A stretch of 64,000 bases of DNA from Chroococcidiopsis sp. TS-821 (GCF_002939305.1 NZ_MVDI01000001.1:434001-498000), one strand, 5' to 3'; counted from the stretch's first letter, positions 36,198 to 44,933 are shown. The notes: generated from the sequence alone by a model not told the origin. Numbers and translations are program-made.

Positions 36198-38027
36198 GTG
36201 ACTGTCGCGGCTAAATCAACTCATGCATCTTATCTTGACATACCTGCACCACTGGGCGAAGTCGTCACAGAATATCGCATTGCGCCTGGAAGTGCGATCG
36301 CCTACTCGGTGAAAGCCGGACAATACATTCAAATTATCGACGTTGAAGGTTCGCAGTGTTCAGATTTTCTAGCCTTTGCGGGAGAAAACTACACTGAAGA
36401 ACTCGATAGTACCGTCACGCGCACATTAAACGGTTTAACAATTCCGCAAGCTGGTTTGCATAGCAAGTACTTTTCGCAAGCAATGCAACCGATGTTTGAA
36501 GTGATTCAAGATACTTGCAATCGTCACGATAGTTTTCTATTAGCTTGTACCGCACAATACTACGAAGATGCAGGATATCCAGGACATCCTAGCTGTAGTG
36601 ACAATTTTAATAAAGCATTGCAACCTTATGGTATTGCACCGCGACTCGGTTGGGCGGCGGTAAACTTCTTTTTTAATACAACCGTTAATAATGAAGGGGC
36701 GATCGCATCAGGGGAATCTTGGTCGCGTCCTGGTGATTATGTATTATTAAAAGCCCATCGTGACTTATTATGTGCAAGTTCCGCGTGTCCTGACGATATC
36801 GATCCAGCGAATGGTTGGAATCCGACAGCAATTCACGTACGCATCTATGACGCTGCGTGTCTTTTCCCTAAAGCAATTGGCAAAAGAGTGAGTATCGATG
36901 CACCTGTACGTTTGACTCAATGGAGTGCCTTTGGCGATCGCATTCAAGCGTTAACCGATCATATCGTTGAATATAATGGCTTTTGGGTAGCAAATAGCTA
37001 CGCTCGCGGCGTGCATAACGAATACTGGGCGCTAAGAGAACGTGCTGTTCTCATCGATTTATCGGCACTACGCAAGTTTGAAATATTTGGTACTGACGCT
37101 TTTCATTTATTACAAATTGCCTTCTCGCGCGATATTGCGAAACTCAGTGTTGGGCAATCTGCGTACGGTTGTTTGTTAAACCCTCACGGTGGCATAATCG
37201 ATGATGGCATTGTCTTTCGTCTTACCGAGACTACCTATCGCTACGTTGGTAACTGCGATACTGATGCAGATTGGTTGCGTAAAGTTGCTCAACAATACAA
37301 CTTTCAAGTTACGGTGGAAAATGCCAGCGCTCGCCTCCACAATTTAGCGATTCAAGGTCCTTTATCGCGCGATATTCTCCGCACGTTTATTTCAGATATC
37401 GACAAACTAGGTTACTTTCACTTTGCAATTACAACAATTGCAGATATCCCCGTCTTAATTTCCCGCACGGGTTACACTGGAGAATTGGGCTACGAATTAT
37501 TCATACACCCCCAGGATGGTAATGCTTTATGGGATGCTTTAATCACAGCCGGAGAACCGCTAGGACTGATTCCTATGGGAATGCTAGCACTCGATCGCGC
37601 CCGCATTGAAGCAGGCTTATTAAGCCCTGGTTGTGAATTTGACGATTTAACTTCACCTTACCAAGCAGGAATTGGTTGGGCTGTGGCGACGAACAAGCCT
37701 GACTTTATTGGTAAAACAGCTTTAGAGAAGATTAAGGAACATCCACCCAAAGTTACAGTAGGGTTAACACTTGCAAGTAACGAAGTTGCAGCCGCAGGAA
37801 TGTGCGTTTATCCAGTAGGCGATCGCTGGCGCGTGGGAGTTATCACCAGTGCAACTTTTTCCCCTATTTTGAATCAAAGCATTGCCTTAGCGCAGATTGT
37901 TCCAGAATATGCAGCGATTGGTACTGAACTCGAAGTCGGCTTAGTCGATGGTAAAATCCGGCGTGTCAAAGCAACCGTAGGGCGTATAGCGGCTTACGAT
38001 CCAGATAAAATCCGAGTGCGGGCGTGA
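36198..38027 (+). CDS. DUF1989-GcvT fusion protein
   Basis: 609 residues starting at GTG. The N-terminal ~215 residues form a DUF1989 (urea-carboxylase-associated) domain: VKAGQYIQIIDVEGSQCSDFLAF (in pieces), GLHSKYF, HDSFLLAC, GHPSCSDNFNKAL. Residues ~240-600 form a folate-binding aminomethyltransferase (GcvT) domain: FWVANSYARGVHNEYWALRE (in pieces), NPHGGIIDDGIVF, ISRTGYTGELGYELF, GMLALDRARIEAGLL. DUF1989 proteins include carboxyguanidine deiminase subunits; GcvT relatives pass one-carbon units to tetrahydrofolate. The fusion therefore links removal of nitrogen and of a methyl carbon. It overlaps the next gene by 4 bp. Confidence 0.85.
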   Translation: MTVAAKSTHASYLDIPAPLGEVVTEYRIAPGSAIAYSVKAGQYIQIIDVEGSQCSDFLAFAGENYTEELDSTVTRTLNGLTIPQAGLHSKYFSQAMQPMFEVIQDTCNRHDSFLLACTAQYYEDAGYPGHPSCSDNFNKALQPYGIAPRLGWAAVNFFFNTTVNNEGAIASGESWSRPGDYVLLKAHRDLLCASSACPDDIDPANGWNPTAIHVRIYDAACLFPKAIGKRVSIDAPVRLTQWSAFGDRIQALTDHIVEYNGFWVANSYARGVHNEYWALRERAVLIDLSALRKFEIFGTDAFHLLQIAFSRDIAKLSVGQSAYGCLLNPHGGIIDDGIVFRLTETTYRYVGNCDTDADWLRKVAQQYNFQVTVENASARLHNLAIQGPLSRDILRTFISDIDKLGYFHFAITTIADIPVLISRTGYTGELGYELFIHPQDGNALWDALITAGEPLGLIPMGMLALDRARIEAGLLSPGCEFDDLTSPYQAGIGWAVATNKPDFIGKTALEKIKEHPPKVTVGLTLASNEVAAAGMCVYPVGDRWRVGVITSATFSPILNQSIALAQIVPEYAAIGTELEVGLVDGKIRRVKATVGRIAAYDPDKIRVRA

Positions 38028-38509
38028 AGACTTCTATGGATCTTCCTCACTATCAATTGTGGGATTTTGCGGGTGTTGATGGCTTACAATTTGCCAAAAC
38101 TCTGGTAGGCGATGCTGCGGGTAGACTTGCACCGTTTCAATCGCTGGAAGCCACGATCGCTGATTATCCGTGTTCCTTATTGCGGCTATGCGAAAACAAT
38201 TTCCGTTTGGGGGTGAGGGGGGTTGCCATTCAATCTCCTGCTAAAATGCGCGTCTGGGTGAAGCAGTGTGAGACAATACAAGCGATCGCCCTTCCCAACT
38301 CTTCTACACCAAATCTACTTCAAATTGCTACCACAAAACCACCACATCGACTACAAAATTTAGCTTTAAACCGTGCGATACCAGCGCGTATCAATAATAT
38401 TTCTGTTCTAATTTGGTATCATTCTCCACTAGAAAAACCAGTTTTAGAGTTGCATACTGCTGTTAAAAATATCGTTATAGTAAAAGCAACTTTGCTTCCC
38501 GATAGCTAA
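38024..38509 (+). CDS. protein of unknown function, coupled to the DUF1989-GcvT gene
   Basis: 161 residues from a GTG that overlaps the previous stop (GTGA); an ATG lies five codons inside. No named motif is certain. Position and size suit a small subunit such as SoxG of sarcosine oxidase (which also follows a GcvT-domain gene), but I cannot show SoxG residues in it. The frame is intact and codon use is like its neighbour, so it is probably expressed with the fusion protein. Confidence 0.6.
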   Translation: MKTSMDLPHYQLWDFAGVDGLQFAKTLVGDAAGRLAPFQSLEATIADYPCSLLRLCENNFRLGVRGVAIQSPAKMRVWVKQCETIQAIALPNSSTPNLLQIATTKPPHRLQNLALNRAIPARINNISVLIWYHSPLEKPVLELHTAVKNIVIVKATLLPDS

Positions 38510-38517
38510 GACTAAGT

Positions 38518-38688
38518 ATGAATTCCAGCAAAATCATTCAAGTTAACCAGCCGTTTAAGAAGTTAGCAGAAAGTGTGTAAACTGCACAAGCAACAGCAGT
38601 TGAAATTGCAACGCTTGATTTTGAGTTAGAAAAACCAAAGTCTGAAGTAAAGCTAGAATCTTTGGCAGAAAATTATCCAGGAGATTAA
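38518..38688 (+). pseudogene. short frame with an internal stop
   Basis: The frame begins MNSSKIIQVNQPFKKLAESV, hits TAA, then continues in the same frame for 35 codons (TAQATAVEIATLDFELEKPK to ENYPGD) before a second TAA. The good codon pattern on both sides of the first stop suggests a small gene broken by one nonsense mutation. Function unknown. Confidence 0.4.
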
Positions 38689-38948
38689 TTGTATGATAAC
38701 GGCTGGAGTTTGATTGAATTGCGAGAAGAGTCGTGTTCAAGAAAAAATGGGAATTGCTTTAAGTGTTTGAATTACCAACTGAACTTCAATGGGAAAGACT
38801 ATGCAGTTTGGTGGCTGTTCTATCGTTGGCGCGTAGATTTATCTGCAAAATGGAAATAGTCGGAGGATTTCTCTATGTAACAACACAATCGTGCGATGCA
38901 GATAATCAGCAAATATATATTCTTGACTCGCAAGGAGAACTGCTATGA
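38689..38948 (+). pseudogene. probably frameshifted small gene
   Basis: From a TTG at 38689 a 56-codon frame (NGWSLIELREE; KDYAVWWLFYRWRVDLSAK) ends at 38859. Near that point another frame takes over with EIVGGFLYVTTQSCDADNQQ and ILDSQGELL and ends at 38948. Joined by one frameshift they would make a protein of about 86 residues. The second part overlaps the next start by 4 bp (ATGA), which supports it being a former gene. No family recognised. Confidence 0.4.
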
Positions 38949-39142
38949 ATCCAATAGAAATAGTACGCTTGAGCCACGATCAAATTCCAGGTTACGTTGA
39001 AAGCCAAGTAGCATCAGGACGCGATCGCGCGACTGTAATTAAAGAAATTGCCGCGTTGCGAAATGATGTTGTACTGCTGTCAGTACATGACGACAAAGAA
39101 ACTTTTAAAGCAAAAGTCGCAGCAGCGAGCGGTAAAATCTAA
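38945..39142 (+). CDS. small protein of unknown function
   Basis: 65 residues. Soluble and helical (IEIVRLSHDQIPGYVESQ, RATVIKEIAALRNDVVLLS), ending in a Lys/Ala-rich helix. A GGAG ribosome binding site precedes the ATG. It overlaps the end of the preceding broken frame, so it was probably the last gene of a small operon now partly decayed. No recognisable family. Confidence 0.45.
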   Translation: MNPIEIVRLSHDQIPGYVESQVASGRDRATVIKEIAALRNDVVLLSVHDDKETFKAKVAAASGKI

Positions 39143-39282
39143 CAAAGTAGTTAACCAAACTTCTCGCGCTTCTTGGTAAAAATCTTCGCCTCGTCGCCAT
39201 TTGTACTGCATATCAGAAAGTAGTAGTAAACCTAGCCAAACGCTGATGAGGGGTTACGCTGCTTGACGTAATTGACGGCGAT
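39143..39282 (+). other. array flank distal to cas genes
   Basis: 140 bp between the small gene and the first CRISPR repeat. The minus strand contains a short coding-like scrap (DMQYKWRRGEDFYQEAREVW). I see no leader-like AT-rich promoter; the repeat next to it is the only defective one, which suggests this is the old, distal end of the array. Confidence 0.4.
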
Positions 39283-42200
39283 GTGACAACGCCTTGTGGC
39301 ATCTAAGGTGAAAACACGATATCCGCAAGCGAGTAATGAGCATGTCATAGTTGAGTGATCAACGCCTTGTGGCATCTAAGGTGAAAACACTCCAAGACGC
39401 GCTAACGCGAATGCTACGCGACTCTAAGTGATCAACGCCTTGTGGCATCTAAGGTGAAAACACAATTGAGGAATTAATCGAATTTGAAAAAACCAAATCG
39501 GAAGTGATCAACGCCTTGTGGCATCTAAGGTGAAAACACCAAGAGATATTCGCGGAGGAGTTGAATCGTGAGTTGTGTGATCAACGCCTTGTGGCATCTA
39601 AGGTGAAAACACACGTCGCTCCGCCGAATCGAGATTGGCGAACTTCGTCGTGATCAACGCCTTGTGGCATCTAAGGTGAAAACACTACCAAAAAGAGGCG
39701 GAAATTAAATCTTTTGTTTTAGTGATCAACGCCTTGTGGCATCTAAGGTGAAAACACTAACGTTTACGCTATCTGAAGTCCAAATATAAGCCTGTGATCA
39801 ACGCCTTGTGGCATCTAAGGTGAAAACACTTGGCTCACTCTTCAGGGCTTTGTCTGCCGTCATCCAGTGATCAACGCCTTGTGGCATCTAAGGTGAAAAC
39901 ACACCGAAAAGTCACTGAGAGCGAATCCCCAAGGCGTTGTGATCAACGCCTTGTGGCATCTAAGGTGAAAACACAGTTAAAAGAAATTGGCGCTTTTGTA
40001 GCGCCAATTCTTGTGATCAACGCCTTGTGGCATCTAAGGTGAAAACACCACGTTTCCATAATAAGTTAGGACGCTTTTTTGAAGTGATCAACGCCTTGTG
40101 GCATCTAAGGTGAAAACACAATTTGATGCTTACGCTTTTGCGGCATTAAATCTGTGATCAACGCCTTGTGGCATCTAAGGTGAAAACACGGCTTTACCTT
40201 TATTTTTAAAAAATCAACTGGAGTAGTGATCAACGCCTTGTGGCATCTAAGGTGAAAACACATAACGATCGGGTTTTCAAGATTTCTTCGCAATTCCATG
40301 TGATCAACGCCTTGTGGCATCTAAGGTGAAAACACAGCTGGAGTTTGAGTTAGGCAATGCGTGTGAGATGTGATCAACGCCTTGTGGCATCTAAGGTGAA
40401 AACACCAGGGAGGTGTCAAACTCCCTGTTTACGATAAATTGGTGTGATCAACGCCTTGTGGCATCTAAGGTGAAAACACGCGCGACTAGCTTCCAGAAGA
40501 GTATCGCGGATTATTTCACTGTGATCAACGCCTTGTGGCATCTAAGGTGAAAACACAGCATCAAAATGAACGCCAAAGTCACCTCGCGTAAGTGATCAAC
40601 GCCTTGTGGCATCTAAGGTGAAAACACCACCTTACCACCAGCTTTATTCCACCTGAGAAATTGTGATCAACGCCTTGTGGCATCTAAGGTGAAAACACAC
40701 TAATCCTCAACTCGATAACCCGATCCTGAACATGTGATCAACGCCTTGTGGCATCTAAGGTGAAAACACATGCAGCTTTAAAAGCAATGGGCGTAGATTT
40801 AAAACTGTGATCAACGCCTTGTGGCATCTAAGGTGAAAACACACAGTTGAAATCGCCGAGCATTCCGCGAACGAGCTGTGGTGATCAACGCCTTGTGGCA
40901 TCTAAGGTGAAAACACGGTACAGACCAACTTCCGGGCGATCGCCACCAGAGGGTGATCAACGCCTTGTGGCATCTAAGGTGAAAACACATCTTCACTACC
41001 ATTTGCGAGGATCGCGGCTTGACCGATGTGATCAACGCCTTGTGGCATCTAAGGTGAAAACACCAATAAAATTGCAGTGAAGAGAAGCTAGTTTTGCGCT
41101 GTGATCAACGCCTTGTGGCATCTAAGGTGAAAACACGGTCAAACCAATCACCGAGTTGCGTCAAACCAAAAGGTGATCAACGCCTTGTGGCATCTAAGGT
41201 GAAAACACAATTTTTTGCTCAATAATTTCGCGGGAGGTGATCGCGTGATCAACGCCTTGTGGCATCTAAGGTGAAAACACCCGAGCTTCTGAGTAGCCCA
41301 ATCAATTGCATCTTGGGGTGATCAACGCCTTGTGGCATCTAAGGTGAAAACACACTTATCGGAAGGCATTAAATAAATCCACTGATTGTCCAGTGATCAA
41401 CGCCTTGTGGCATCTAAGGTGAAAACACTGTTGCTAAAATACCCGCCCGTTAAATCGTAAAATTCGTGATCAACGCCTTGTGGCATCTAAGGTGAAAACA
41501 CTCGGAGTGAGGTACCTTACTTGAGAAAAATCGATTTGTGATCAACGCCTTGTGGCATCTAAGGTGAAAACACCCGCTACAGCACGACGCAGCCACCAGT
41601 CGTCAACAGTGATCAACGCCTTGTGGCATCTAAGGTGAAAACACCTACCCACAACCGATTTTTGAACGCTCCAAAAAATTGTGATCAACGCCTTGTGGCA
41701 TCTAAGGTGAAAACACGTTATCTTAATCGAGGCGAATGGTGGCGTTCGATCGAAAGTGATCAACGCCTTGTGGCATCTAAGGTGAAAACACCTATCGATT
41801 GGCTAGAAGTCCGCGATCGCTATCAGCGTGATCAACGCCTTGTGGCATCTAAGGTGAAAACACTTGAGGTCGCTTAACGGTACCTTCATACCGAGGTTGT
41901 GATCAACGCCTTGTGGCATCTAAGGTGAAAACACGCGTCGATTTACCTCCGTATTTTTGCGCGATTTTTAACGTGATCAACGCCTTGTGGCATCTAAGGT
42001 GAAAACACCGTACACAACGTGCGATACCCCATGCTTATTACCTGGTGATCAACGCCTTGTGGCATCTAAGGTGAAAACACTCGACTAGTTGCTTTGAGGT
42101 TGAGGTCTTCAACAAAAATGTGATCAACGCCTTGTGGCATCTAAGGTGAAAACACCACTCTACTAATTTCACTTTTAGCGATCCTATTTCTGTGATCAAC

Positions 42201-42519
42201 GCCTTGTGGCATCTAAGGTGAAAACACTTAAGTGGAACCGCGGACAAGATCGACTCGACAAGACGTGATCAACGCCTTGTGGCATCTAAGGTGAAAACAC
42301 CAAATTGTTGCCCCAGAACAAATCGCGTTTTCCGGTGATCAACGCCTTGTGGCATCTAAGGTGAAAACACAAGTAAATTTGCCCGTTAACTAACCCCGAA
42401 AAATCATGTGATCAACGCCTTGTGGCATCTAAGGTGAAAACACCTCCTATGCCTTTGACAACAGCTAGCTCCATCGCTTCTTTGTGATCAACGCCTTGTG
42501 GCATCTAAGGTGAAAACAC
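39283..42519 (-). CRISPR. CRISPR array, 45 repeats of 36 nt, 44 spacers
   Basis: I counted 45 repeats. On the plus strand each begins GTGATCAACG and ends GTGAAAACAC (for example 39355-39390); spacers are about 35-42 nt. All appear identical except the first (39283-39317), which lacks one T. The last is 42484-42519. Strand was set from three points: the damaged repeat is far from cas genes; cas2 lies 253 bp beyond the other end; and the minus-strand repeat can form a short stem ending AAGGCG, leaving UUGAUCAC as an 8-nt handle. The plus strand also folds (one G-U pair), leaving 7 nt, so orientation is likely, not proven. Cas6 at 50265 should process it. Confidence 0.97.
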
Positions 42520-42772
42520 AGCGACCGCCGAAACCATTTCTTGGTAAGCATTCCTGCTACATTACACAAGCACCTCCTCATAGATGACAAGAAATGACTA
42601 ATTGGACGATGAAAACATACTTTCCTTGGCTTCAAGATCCCTGTACAGTCAAGGTTTGGGAGTTTTGCAAGCACCTCAGCACGTGTTTTTTTAACCTCTA
42701 AGCTAGACAAAATAACGTACAGAGCTATTGTCACGCTTTATTTGGCTGCCACATTCAGAGGTACTTGCATTT
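42520..42772 (-). promoter_or_regulatory. candidate CRISPR leader between cas2 and the array
   Basis: 253 bp, no convincing gene. Read on the minus strand, it runs from the cas2 end into the array. It contains GAGGTGCTTG twice (about 42,560 and 42,670 region) and a segment CAAAACTCCCAAACCTTGAC followed by TGTACAGGGATCTTGAAG, a style I associate with leaders of cyanobacterial arrays. A promoter is not clear by eye. Confidence 0.5.
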
Positions 42773-43066
42773 TTAAATTACCCGAAAACCTTTTTCGTCT
42801 AACAACCAAGTATTAGGACGATTGTACTTTGGCAAATCCTTCACACACTGCTGAGAAAGACGAATCAAGATTAAATCATCTTCTTTCGTTAGAACTCTTT
42901 CTAATTCCCATCGCAGCTTTTCCCGCATCCGCTGACTTAACCAACAACGAAAAATCGAGTATTGAACGCGCTCTCCGTAACCCTCCAGTAGCTTGTAAGC
43001 TTTACGCCATCGCTTGGGACAGCGAATATCGTAACAAACCAAATACCAATTCTTTAGTTCTGCCAT
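42773..43066 (-). CDS. cas2: CRISPR-associated endonuclease Cas2
   Basis: 97 residues. Ferredoxin-like Cas2: NWYLVCYDIRCPKRWRK carries the first-strand Asp, then KLLEGYGERVQYSIFRCWLS. Cas2 forms the integration complex with Cas1 that inserts new spacers. It follows the cas1 part by 9 bp. The next feature downstream is the array, with the presumed leader between. Confidence 0.93.
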   Translation of the reverse strand: MAELKNWYLVCYDIRCPKRWRKAYKLLEGYGERVQYSIFRCWLSQRMREKLRWELERVLTKEDDLILIRLSQQCVKDLPKYNRPNTWLLDEKGFRVI

Positions 43067-43075
43067 GATACTCCC

Positions 43076-43813
43076 TCACCGCACAATCAACTGCCCAAAC
43101 AAACCACCCTCGCCTGACCACTCTTTTTCGAGCAATCGAACTTCTAACTCTAATAAACGGCGGTACGTTAATGAATAACCAGTCACGGGATGTTTCCAAG
43201 ACTCTGATTTACGTTGCTCGTAAATACTGATGAATTTGCGCCGCCCGCGATCGCTCAGCCAAACTTGTTGACCTCTGACCTCAAAATCAGCATCAACATC
43301 CCATTGATGGCGATTAATCGAAGTAACGACAATCAGATCGACCAAAGGAACTCTGAAAATTTCCATCAGATCTAATGCTAATGGCGGGGCTTGGGTGCGG
43401 GGTTGGTGATAAAATCCCAAAGCTGGCTCTAAACCAACCGTGAGAATGGCATTCATCACATCTTTGATCAGCAAAGAGTAACCGAAGCTCAATAAAGCAT
43501 TGAACCGATCCTTAGGAGGACGACGATTTCGACCAGAGAATTTTAGTAAGTCAGAGGTATCTGGAGCCAACAGGTGCGGTAATGCCCCAAAATAGAGTGC
43601 AGCCAAATTACCTTCAATACCCAACAAAGATTCCAGCGATTGAACTTGAGGAACTTGTTTCAGAACTGCTTTCATTTGTGCGATCGCATATTCTAATTCC
43701 GCCTTATCTGACTTACTCTTCTGCTTTCCCCGCATCAAAAACTTACGTTGTCCTTCGCCTCGACAATTCACCAGTTTTCGTGCCAGTTCCAGACAAAAGT
43801 CCGACTGACTCAA
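43076..43813 (-). CDS. cas1: Cas1, C-terminal catalytic part of a split Cas4-Cas1 fusion
   Basis: About 245 residues if re-initiated at the TTG at 43813. It contains the Cas1 integrase residues: Glu in LLGIEGNLAALYF, His in GFYHQPRTQAPPL, Asp in ALDLMEIFR. It is in the same frame as the upstream part; the only break is a TAG at 43817-43819, three bases before this TTG. In MYXAN-type systems Cas4 and Cas1 are normally one polypeptide. Whether this half is made depends on re-initiation or stop read-through. Confidence 0.85.
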   Translation of the reverse strand: MSQSDFCLELARKLVNCRGEGQRKFLMRGKQKSKSDKAELEYAIAQMKAVLKQVPQVQSLESLLGIEGNLAALYFGALPHLLAPDTSDLLKFSGRNRRPPKDRFNALLSFGYSLLIKDVMNAILTVGLEPALGFYHQPRTQAPPLALDLMEIFRVPLVDLIVVTSINRHQWDVDADFEVRGQQVWLSDRGRRKFISIYEQRKSESWKHPVTGYSLTYRRLLELEVRLLEKEWSGEGGLFGQLIVR

Positions 43814-43816
43814 CGC

Positions 43817-44743
43817 CTAATACTGACGGATGCGCCGTTGAATACTCCCCGAACGAGTATCCACACTGCCGATATAACGTCCTCCTCCAGAAACAAAGTG
43901 AATCCCAACATCTTTGTAAGCAAGAAAATGGACAGCTTGAGTGGAAATTTGCGCGAAACTATGAAGCACAACTTGACTAACCTGCCCAACCGAAACCTTT
44001 TCATCGGCTCGATCGCGGTGGCTAATTTTTAGTTGTTCTCCTGTACGCCCCACTCTCGTTCCTGGTTCGAGAATGTGCAGCACTTCTCGTTCGTCATCTT
44101 GAGGAAATAACCGCAGGGGATGCCATTCTTTGTTATGTGCCAACCGTGCTTCTTCTGGTAGACAAACCGAAGACAGCGAACAGCGGGTACACAAATGTTC
44201 ATTATTCGTTACAGGAGGACGATAGGCAGACTTCCTCAACTCTTTTGCTTGTTGAATCGAATCTTTAACCCATTGACGTCCTTGCTCGTCTAAAGGAACG
44301 CGAACCAACACATTATCAGCATGATAGCGGATTCTTCCTTCCGACACTGTAATTCCTAATGCTGCCTCTAGCAGACAACAATAAGCTAAAATTTGTAGCT
44401 TATCGCTTTCCCATGCTTGAGGTTTACAATCTTCTCGATAGCAACGCCCGCGTTTGTGTTCGTAGGGAATTGTTTGCCCATCGCGGGTACGCAAGGCATC
44501 TACTCGCCCTCTTAACCCCAAGATTTCATCTTCAAGATAAAGGTCGAGCCATTCTTCGTCTTCCTGCTGCTCTATTTTCTCGTGTAACTGCCGTCCAGCA
44601 AAGACAGCAGCATCTTGAGTATAGAGTTCCTCAACTTCTTCTAGGTAGAACAGGCGAGGACAGTAAGCGAAAGCATGAAGGGCGCACACGCGCAGAGTGT
44701 CTGAGACTTCTGTTACGGTTTGGTCTAGATCGATAGCGTGCAT
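43817..44743 (-). CDS. cas4: Cas4 plus Cas1 N-terminal domain, ends at an in-frame amber codon
   Basis: 308 residues. Cas4 domain (~1-200): iron-sulfur Cys in AYCPRLFYLE and CTRCSLSSVC, nuclease residues in GLRGRVDAL and YEHKRGR. From ~220 the Cas1 N-terminal beta domain follows (LHILEPGTRVGRTGEQLKI; KDVGIHFVSGGGRYIGSVDT). The frame stops at TAG after QRRIRQY and then continues in frame with ALSQSDFCLELARK. A single change of a sense codon such as GAG or CAG to TAG would explain this. Cas4 sets prespacer length and PAM end during adaptation. A 22-bp element lies 50 bp upstream. Confidence 0.88.
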   Translation of the reverse strand: MHAIDLDQTVTEVSDTLRVCALHAFAYCPRLFYLEEVEELYTQDAAVFAGRQLHEKIEQQEDEEWLDLYLEDEILGLRGRVDALRTRDGQTIPYEHKRGRCYREDCKPQAWESDKLQILAYCCLLEAALGITVSEGRIRYHADNVLVRVPLDEQGRQWVKDSIQQAKELRKSAYRPPVTNNEHLCTRCSLSSVCLPEEARLAHNKEWHPLRLFPQDDEREVLHILEPGTRVGRTGEQLKISHRDRADEKVSVGQVSQVVLHSFAQISTQAVHFLAYKDVGIHFVSGGGRYIGSVDTRSGSIQRRIRQY

Positions 44744-44792
44744 CGTAATACAAATGTTTTACTAGGTGTTACAGCCATCAATCTAGCCAGTC

Positions 44793-44814
44793 AACCAGGC
44801 AAAAAAGCTTCCGC
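44793..44814 (-). promoter_or_regulatory. 22-bp element shared with the WYL promoter
   Basis: Plus-strand AACCAGG, then a seven-base mostly-A stretch, then GCTTCCGC. It matches 51949-51970 at 21 of 22 positions. Here it lies 50 bp upstream of the cas4-cas1 start; there it is 40 bp upstream of the WYL start. It is a candidate binding site for the WYL regulator. Confidence 0.6.
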
Positions 44815-44868
44815 GTTGCACCAAATTTATGTAATTTTCATGGTACGTTTTTGCGACAAGATCGCATC

Positions 44869-44896
44869 TTAACCCACTAGAATTAACCCACTAGAA
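44869..44896 (+). repeat. two tandem copies of a 14-bp repeat
   Basis: TTAACCCACTAGAA occurs twice back to back (44869-44882, 44883-44896) between cas5 and cas4-cas1. It lies upstream of the 22-bp element with respect to cas4-cas1. Could be a regulator site or a slip duplication. Confidence 0.5.
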
Positions 44897-44933
44897 TTAG
44901 CAAGACAGCGATCGCCTACTTAATCGGCAAGCA

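Noticed and set aside
38024..38509. Sarcosine oxidase gamma subunit
   Set aside because: Position and size fit, but no diagnostic residues could be seen, so it was left as unknown.
39464..39503. Self-targeting spacer against 38,610-38,660
   Set aside because: The resemblance is at the peptide level; the nucleotide match has several mismatches and a gap, too poor for targeting.
39283..42519. Several open frames of 60-90 codons on both strands inside the array
   Set aside because: They repeat the same peptide (CFHLRCHKALIT or its plus-strand counterpart) because they read the CRISPR repeat; they are not genes.
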